Below, one piece after another: positions 59,514-64,000 of a stretch of 64,000 bases of DNA. The notes under the pieces were generated by a model that did not search any database, was not told the DNA's origin, and worked only from the letters and a program-made list of their open reading frames with translations. The stretch is from an uncultured Ruminococcus sp. Its GTDB lineage: Bacteria; Bacillota; Clostridia; Oscillospirales; Acutalibacteraceae. The stretch's first letter is position 1. The number at the start of each line of letters is the position of its first letter. The position numbers and the translations under genes are program-made. Location of the stretch: assembly GCA_902773135.1 (NCBI GenBank), contig CACYDP010000036.1, forward strand, positions 1 through 64,000. Reading direction: 5' to 3'.

Positions 59514-59954
59514 TTGACAATGAATAAAATCAACCAAAAAGTAAAACAATTAATTTTAGAATACGATACCGCAGATCCTTATGAAATATGCGACAAGCTC
59601 GGTGTGATCGTAACATATCAGAATCTTCCCGAAAGTGTCAACGGCTTCACTGTAAAAATGAACGGTATCCAATTTATTGTGATCAACGATGTATTGAATT
59701 TGTCTGAAAAACGCCTGACAACCGCACACGAACTCGGACATATTCTCCTGCATAACGGAACAAACTCCATCGAGCTGAGTATCAACACCAGTTTCTGCGT
59801 ATCAAAATATGAAAGAGAAGCGGATCTTTTTGCGGTGTTTCTCCTGATGTATGCGGAAAGCTCCGAATTTGACGGTTTGGAATGTATTACCGCCGAAGAT
59901 ATATCAAACATTATTCATATGCCCAAAAACAGACTTTACGATATACTAGATTAA
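59514..59954 (+). CDS. ImmA/IrrE-family metallopeptidase
   Basis: About 146 residues. A TTG at 59514 lies nine bases after GGGGGT; ATG at 59520 is the alternative. TTAHELGHILLHNG is the zinc HExxH motif, and YEREADLFAVFLLM supplies the third ligand Glu, as in ImmA and IrrE. The short C-terminal part (ISNIIHMPKNRLYDI) resembles the family's accessory helix-turn-helix. Its probable target is the XRE regulator encoded just upstream. Confidence 0.87.
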   Translation: MTMNKINQKVKQLILEYDTADPYEICDKLGVIVTYQNLPESVNGFTVKMNGIQFIVINDVLNLSEKRLTTAHELGHILLHNGTNSIELSINTSFCVSKYEREADLFAVFLLMYAESSEFDGLECITAEDISNIIHMPKNRLYDILD

Positions 59955-60011
59955 GGCTGTCCGACGATGTTCAAATATGCCTGACTATCATTTCAATTGG
60001 GGAGGGATTGG

Positions 60012-60482
60012 ATGAAACTGTTTTTAAAACGTGATGAACAAAACTTTTTGATTCTTGATCAAAGCGGAAATTTAAAATACAATGCAATCGTCACAACAGA
60101 AAATACCAAACAAAGAATCGTTGCGGAAAATGCAGACGGTATCCCTCAATCTGTTATACTTCATAAAAATTCTCTCATACGGCATTTTTCTGTCAGATGC
60201 TGCGGAAAAATGTATATCCTCGTTCCCGTTACAGGGGAATGTTTTGCTTTCGCCATCTATGGAAGTACGTATCGTTTTACAGGAGATACGGCAAACGGAA
60301 GATTTTCTCTTTATGATGTTGACAAAAGCCCCGTGATGACACAAAAAAAATGCTGGAGCAAATTTGGTGACGGTTATGAACTGAAAATTTATTCCGAAAA
60401 AGAGGAACTGTTCGCCGTCAGTGTCGCCATCTGTGCCGCTGTGTTTCTTTCTTCCGCTGAAGAAAATGCCATACTGATATAA
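60012..60482 (+). CDS. LURP-one/tubby-like fold protein (tentative)
   Basis: 156 residues from the ATG at 60012, six bases after GGGAGGG. It is a beta-rich protein with no signal peptide; the line FSLYDVDKSPVMTQKKCWSKFGDGYELKIYSEKEELFAVSVAICAAVFLSS is close to the pattern of LURP-one-related (YxjI-type, tubby-like barrel) proteins that end in an AVAxAIDAV-like helix. The first half is less typical. It lies 57 bases after the metallopeptidase and may be in the same transcript. Function unknown. Confidence 0.5.
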   Translation: MKLFLKRDEQNFLILDQSGNLKYNAIVTTENTKQRIVAENADGIPQSVILHKNSLIRHFSVRCCGKMYILVPVTGECFAFAIYGSTYRFTGDTANGRFSLYDVDKSPVMTQKKCWSKFGDGYELKIYSEKEELFAVSVAICAAVFLSSAEENAILI

Positions 60483-60533
60483 GAGCCTGTTTAACATCTT
60501 CGCACCACACGGTACAGATATTAAACAGGCTCT
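60482..60533 (+). terminator. Terminator of the regulatory cluster
   Basis: AGAGCCTGTTTAA pairs with TTAAACAGGCTCT (13 pairs) around a 26-base loop. A-rich sequence follows on the plus strand. Confidence 0.55.
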
Positions 60534-60540
60534 AAAAAAG

Positions 60541-60580
60541 AAAGCCGAAAAGAATGTATCTGTACATCCTTTCGGCTTTT
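60541..60580. terminator. Terminator of the nadBC operon
   Basis: AAAGCCGAAA ... TTTCGGCTTT outer stem with a paired ATGT/ACAT centre. Read on the minus strand it ends in CTTTCTTTTTTAG; the plus strand ends in TTTTCC. Confidence 0.8.
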
Positions 60581-60592
60581 CCTATATAATGA

Positions 60593-61432
60593 TCATTCTG
60601 CCCATACCATTGATATATCAAATGCAGTAACGGAATGTGTCAACGCTCCCACCGAAATAATATCTACTCCTGTTTCGGCAACAGCTCTGAGAGTTTCGTC
60701 CGTGATGCCGCCTGAGGCTTCCAACACGGCACGGCCTGCTGTAATTTCCACTGCCTCTTTCATTGCTTCAATACTCATATTGTCAAGCATAATAATATCG
60801 GCTTTTGCAGCAAGTGCTTCTCTCAGTTCGTCAAGATTTCTCGTTTCTACTTCAATCTTTGTCATATGACCTATTTTGCTTCTCAGCTTTTCAATTGCCT
60901 TTGTAATGCCGCCTGCTGCATCAATATGGTTATCTTTCAACATTGCCGCATCTGACAAATTATAGCGATGATTTTTTGCTCCCCCTGTCATTACGGCATA
61001 TTTTTGCAGCGGTCTTAAACCCGGCAGGGTTTTTCGGGTATCCGCAATGCTGGCATTGGTTCCTTCCACAATTTTTGCGTATCGGTGGGAGGCAGTTGCA
61101 ATACCGCTCATATGCTGTATCAGATTCAGAGCGGTGCGTTCTCCTTTTAACAGAGATACGGTTCTGCCTTTCAGGGTCAATATTCTATCGCCCTTTTTCA
61201 CTTCTTCCCCATCATGTATCAGTATCTCGTACTCAATCTCATCGTCAATGATCTCAAATACTCTTACGGCTGCTTCCGTACCGCATACAATGCCCTCAGC
61301 CTTTGCCTTAAATACTGCCGTATCAATTTGATCTGCGGGTATCAGATAGTCGCTGGTCACATCGCAGTAATGAATATCTTCCAGCAAAGCGGTTTTGATG
61401 ATATTGTCAACATAAATTTTATTAAGTATCAT
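60593..61432 (-). CDS. nadC: Nicotinate-nucleotide pyrophosphorylase (carboxylating)
   Basis: 279 residues. EDIHYCDVTSDYLIP at the start, LKGERTALNLIQHMSGIATASHRY, ADTRKTLPGLRPLQKYAVMTGGAKNHRYNLSDAAMLKDNH and IMLDNMSIEAMKEAV are quinolinate phosphoribosyltransferase motifs (the Arg and Lys residues bind quinolinate and PRPP). Converts quinolinate to nicotinate mononucleotide. It overlaps nadB by 11 bases. nadA is not adjacent. Confidence 0.95.
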   Translation of the reverse strand: MILNKIYVDNIIKTALLEDIHYCDVTSDYLIPADQIDTAVFKAKAEGIVCGTEAAVRVFEIIDDEIEYEILIHDGEEVKKGDRILTLKGRTVSLLKGERTALNLIQHMSGIATASHRYAKIVEGTNASIADTRKTLPGLRPLQKYAVMTGGAKNHRYNLSDAAMLKDNHIDAAGGITKAIEKLRSKIGHMTKIEVETRNLDELREALAAKADIIMLDNMSIEAMKEAVEITAGRAVLEASGGITDETLRAVAETGVDIISVGALTHSVTAFDISMVWAE

Positions 61433-62891
61433 TTTCGTTTACCTCTCTGAGTATGATAGCGGCAACTGTTGCAAGACTTCTTGCCTCCACAAAATCACGG
61501 TTGATCTCATATCCGCCGGAAACAATATTGTCCAGTATTTCTTCCGTACGTTTCAGCCCGTTTGCGACTTTTTCAGGTTTCGGAATCACAAAGTGGCAAT
61601 CCTGTACAATTTTTCTGATTTCCGTGCGAAATCCCTTTGGCATCCCATTTCCGCTGAGATCGTCAACGGGAGGAATATGCTCAAACGGAGCATTATTTTC
61701 TTCGGACAGTCTTCTGATAATATCATTTGCTGCTCTTCTTGAAAAGACCAGTGCCTCAAGGAGAGAATTGCTTGCCAGACGGTTCGCTCCGTGAACACCG
61801 GTATGGGAACATTCACCTGCTGCATACAGTCTGTCAACGCTTGTGCGTGCATACACATCAACATCGATACCGCCCATCAGATAGTGCTGACAGGGGAATA
61901 CAGGTATACGGTCTTTGGTAATGTCGATATGTTCTTCCAAACATTTTTCGTATATCATTGGAAATCGGTTTCTGACAAAATCAGCGTCTTTATGCGTAAT
62001 ATCCAGATAGAAATTTTCATTGCCTTTTGCGTGAGATTCCAGCATAATGGCGTTGGAAACCACATCACGAGGTGCCAGTTCTCCTCTTTCATCATATTTA
62101 GAAGCAAAACGTTCGCCGTCACAGTTCAGCAGAACAGCTCCCTCACCTCTGACAGCTTCACTGATCAAAAATCTTTCACGGTCATTTTCCGCCGCAAAGG
62201 CTGTCGGATGAAACTGTATCCAACTCAGATGTTTTATCTTTGCACCGAGCATATGTGCAAATGTAATGCCGTCACCTGTTGCAATTGCCGAGTTGGTGGT
62301 ATACTGATAAACTCTTCCGATTCCTCCGGAAGCAAGGATACAGTAATGAACCGACAATACTTCATTGCTGCCGTCAGAATGAATAATACCGGCATCAAAT
62401 CCTCTGCCGTTATTTTCGAGTTTATACAGGAGGGTATGATCTGCAATGGAAACATTTTGATGTTCCTTTACTTTTTCGATCAGTTTTTCGACAATGGCAC
62501 TTCCCGTGGAGTCCTTATGATGAACAATTCTATGGCGTGAATGTCCTGCCTCAAGAGTCATCTGAAGATGTCCGTCTTGATCCAGATCAAAGGAAACCCC
62601 CATCTCTTTGAGCTTCAGAACATCTTTTGGACCTTCTTCCACCAGAACTTCAACAGCAGCAAGATTATTTTTATATTTTCCCGCAATCAAAGTGTCGGCA
62701 ATATGCAGTTTAAAATTATCATTGCTCTTGTCAAGAACAGCAGCCACACCGCCCTGTGCAAGTGAGCTGTTAGAAAGCGTAAGTTCTCTTTTGGATATAA
62801 GCAGTACCCTGACATTTTCAGGAAACTGTAAAGCTGCATACAGACCTGCCGCACCCGCTCCGACAATAAGAACATCATACTCTTTATTCAT
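61422..62891 (-). CDS. nadB: L-aspartate oxidase
   Basis: 489 residues. FAD motif VLIVGAGAAGLYAALQF; SNSSLAQGGVAAVLD; SWIQFHPTAFAAENDRERFLISEAVRGEGAVLLN; LAPRDVVSNAIMLE; CQHYLMGGIDVDVYARTSVDRLYAAGECSHTGVHGANRLASNSLLEALVF. Makes iminoaspartate for NAD synthesis, using fumarate or oxygen as acceptor; in an anaerobe fumarate is likely. The gene at 11638-13266 is a related flavoprotein but lies with an iron-sulfur partner, so this one is the NAD enzyme. Confidence 0.95.
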   Translation of the reverse strand: MNKEYDVLIVGAGAAGLYAALQFPENVRVLLISKRELTLSNSSLAQGGVAAVLDKSNDNFKLHIADTLIAGKYKNNLAAVEVLVEEGPKDVLKLKEMGVSFDLDQDGHLQMTLEAGHSRHRIVHHKDSTGSAIVEKLIEKVKEHQNVSIADHTLLYKLENNGRGFDAGIIHSDGSNEVLSVHYCILASGGIGRVYQYTTNSAIATGDGITFAHMLGAKIKHLSWIQFHPTAFAAENDRERFLISEAVRGEGAVLLNCDGERFASKYDERGELAPRDVVSNAIMLESHAKGNENFYLDITHKDADFVRNRFPMIYEKCLEEHIDITKDRIPVFPCQHYLMGGIDVDVYARTSVDRLYAAGECSHTGVHGANRLASNSLLEALVFSRRAANDIIRRLSEENNAPFEHIPPVDDLSGNGMPKGFRTEIRKIVQDCHFVIPKPEKVANGLKRTEEILDNIVSGGYEINRDFVEARSLATVAAIILREVNENDT

Positions 62892-62914
62892 AGAAAAAAC
62901 CTCTTAATTAAAAC

Positions 62915-62941
62915 AACCGCCTCTGTAACAACAAGGCGGTT
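62915..62941 (-). terminator. Hairpin upstream of nadB
   Basis: AACCGCCT with AGGCGGTT and a loop of about 11 bases, followed on the minus strand by GTTTTAATT. It lies between the kinase gene and nadB and could end kinase transcription or sit in the nadB leader. Confidence 0.55.
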
Positions 62942-63009
62942 GAGTATATAACTTTAATATGTAAAAGATATTCAGGACACCGCCGCCGCAGCATATTAAA
63001 AATCCCGTA

Positions 63010-63603
63010 TTATACATTCTGAAAATATTCCATCAGTTTTTCAAATGATTTGTCAGCCATCTCATCTGTTGAATTATAATAAAGTATCAGACTTTTTTCG
63101 TCATTTTCATCACGGAGATTTTCAGGTATTGTAAAATTAACCGATGCCAGATATTCGTCCCAGTGTTCCAGTTTCCAGGTATCTCTGTCAGAATCACGGT
63201 CAATCATTCTCTGATGACAAACCTCCGGGTCGGTAACAATCCATATCACAGACAGTTTTGCATCGTGTTCCGCCAATTTCGCACGGAGATTTTTGATATA
63301 CTCGTCATCACGGATTTCTCTGGTAAAAGGTGCATTGACCATGACTAAATTTTCATATTTCAGAGCCTCGAAAGCCAGATCGAGTACTACATCATATTCA
63401 TAATCACGGATTTCCTTTTCAAAAAAATCCGAACTTCTGTTATAGGGCTGACCCGCAACGGCAAAGATTTGTTTGGAAAGCGGAATCAGCGTATCTTTAT
63501 CCAGATATACGATATGTTTAACTTCTCTTGCAAATTTCTTTGCGAGTCTTGTTTTGCCGCAAGCAGGCGGTGATGTAACAAAAATCAGTCTTTTTTCTTC
63601 CAT
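63010..63603 (-). CDS. P-loop nucleotide/zeta-type kinase
   Basis: 197 residues from the ATG at 63603 (GGGAG upstream). Walker A PPACGKTRLAK at about residues 13-23 is preceded by EKRLIFVTS; YLDKDTLIPLSKQI, DVVLDLAFEALKYENLVMVNAPFTREI and WIVTDPEVCHQRMIDRDSDRDTWKLEHWDEYL follow the shikimate-kinase/zeta-toxin-like AAA fold with a lid arginine. Substrate not determined: possibly an unspecific nucleoside or small-molecule kinase. No antitoxin gene lies next to it. Confidence 0.7.
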   Translation of the reverse strand: MEEKRLIFVTSPPACGKTRLAKKFAREVKHIVYLDKDTLIPLSKQIFAVAGQPYNRSSDFFEKEIRDYEYDVVLDLAFEALKYENLVMVNAPFTREIRDDEYIKNLRAKLAEHDAKLSVIWIVTDPEVCHQRMIDRDSDRDTWKLEHWDEYLASVNFTIPENLRDENDEKSLILYYNSTDEMADKSFEKLMEYFQNV

Positions 63604-63783
63604 TGATAAAACTCCCTTTTTTAATATAATTATTTTGATGATCGCCAAACTTTATATATCGTTTAAATTCCAAAATTAAAATACAGCAATATACGTTTAT
63701 AATACCATATTTGACCTGCACTTGTAAAGATTATACCATAAATATTTGCAAATATCAAAAAAAATTTTTTAAAGATTTTCCCG

Positions 63784-63814
63784 CACAAAAAGAGCAGACC
63801 ATCAAAGTCTGCTC
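63784..63814 (-). terminator. Terminator of the right-edge gene
   Basis: GAGCAGAC with GTCTGCTC and a 7-base loop, followed on the minus strand by TTTTTGTG; 50 bases past the stop at 63864. Confidence 0.85.
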
Positions 63815-63863
63815 CGAAACTGCCATTTTGGTTTGTGTATACACTGTCTTACAATGCAGGATT

Positions 63864-64000
63864 TCACCAATCATACTCATCGTAATCACCGTAATCATCA
63901 TACTCATCGTAATCGTCATATTCATCGTAATCATCAGTGTATTCATCCTGAATATCGGCGGATTCTTTCAGTTCCAAAGTGACCTTCACTGTCATATTGT
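63864..64000 (-). CDS. Acidic Asp/Tyr-rich C-terminus of a gene running off the right edge
   Basis: On the minus strand the frame ends at TGA 63864-63866 and remains open to the right edge. The last 45 residues contain VKVTLELKESADIQDEYT followed by a low-complexity tail (DDYDEYDDYDEYDDYGDYDEY, ending DW). The gene may begin beyond the window, or at the ATG at about 63995, in which case it would be only 43 residues. Tail-like DYDEY stretches occur at the end of surface or chaperone-like proteins; no function can be given. Confidence 0.5.
   Translation of the reverse strand, partial: NMTVKVTLELKESADIQDEYTDDYDEYDDYDEYDDYGDYDEYDW

Noticed and set aside
59082..59954. Toxin-antitoxin pair reading of XRE plus metallopeptidase
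   Set aside because: HExxH with downstream Glu and the adjacent XRE fit ImmR/ImmA-type control better; no toxin fold is seen.
63755..63946. Met/Thr-rich minus frame of 63 codons
   Set aside because: It is the frame-shifted reading of the GATGAT-rich acidic tail and runs through a terminator.

Overview
This window looks like chromosome from a low-GC, anaerobic, spore-former-type member of the Clostridia, most like the Ruminococcus/Oscillospiraceae group. The evidence is pyruvate:ferredoxin oxidoreductase (39676-43206), biotin-dependent carboxyltransferase and decarboxylase subunits, a SigH-type sigma factor (49981-50559), a 31-residue SpoVM-like peptide (54315-54410), BspA-like leucine-rich surface proteins, and AGGAGG ribosome binding sites with TTGACA/TATAAT promoters. 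No rRNA, intact tRNA, CRISPR array, integrase or transposase was recognised.

Layout. 1-5.4 kb: two neighbouring secreted BspA-like proteins; the first runs off the left edge and carries two modules resembling starch-binding domains. 5.5-7.9 kb: small hypotheticals and a Tim44-like membrane protein. 8.0-21.9 kb: one minus-strand block of 14 closely spaced genes. It begins with an FTR1 iron permease fused to a TM2 domain, a P19-type iron-binding lipoprotein, a DUF2318 Fe-S membrane protein, two FtsX-type permeases and their ATPase. This is the known P19/FTR1 iron-uptake gene order. It then continues into an FMN-binding lipoprotein, a second small protein with a flavinylation-like motif, a four-histidine membrane protein, a fumarate-reductase-like flavoprotein and iron-sulfur subunit, a transglutaminase-like protein and a second FtsX transporter. 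I read this as a candidate iron-uptake system with its own membrane electron-transfer chain. Its leader holds a consensus promoter, two GTTAGA-type palindromes and a terminator-like hairpin.

22-33.6 kb: RadC, TSCPD and DUF4418 proteins; a three-gene ABC transporter with an M1-peptidase-like outer domain; a transcarboxylase-like trio (12S-like, 1.3S-like biotin carrier, 5S/OadA-like); a Na+/H+ antiporter-like protein; an rRNA methyltransferase. 33.7-37 kb: ilvBNC. 37.1-38.9 kb: a HindIII-type restriction-modification pair. 39-50.6 kb: PFOR, NUDIX hydrolase, HemW, a second Tim44-like protein, a TrpXYZ-type ABC transporter, a zinc-ribbon protein, and a tRNA-shaped element with a shortened anticodon arm between the zinc-ribbon gene and the sigma factor. 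51-58 kb: glycogen phosphorylase, PAP2 phosphatase, SpoVM, OadB and OadG decarboxylase membrane subunits, LeuB, DUF378. 58.2-60.5 kb: a small regulatory cluster (sigma-region-4 protein, XRE repressor, ImmA-type metallopeptidase, LURP-one-like protein). 60.6-64 kb: nadC, nadB, a nucleotide kinase and the acidic end of another gene.

All family names come from recognising motifs in the translated sequence; no database search was run.
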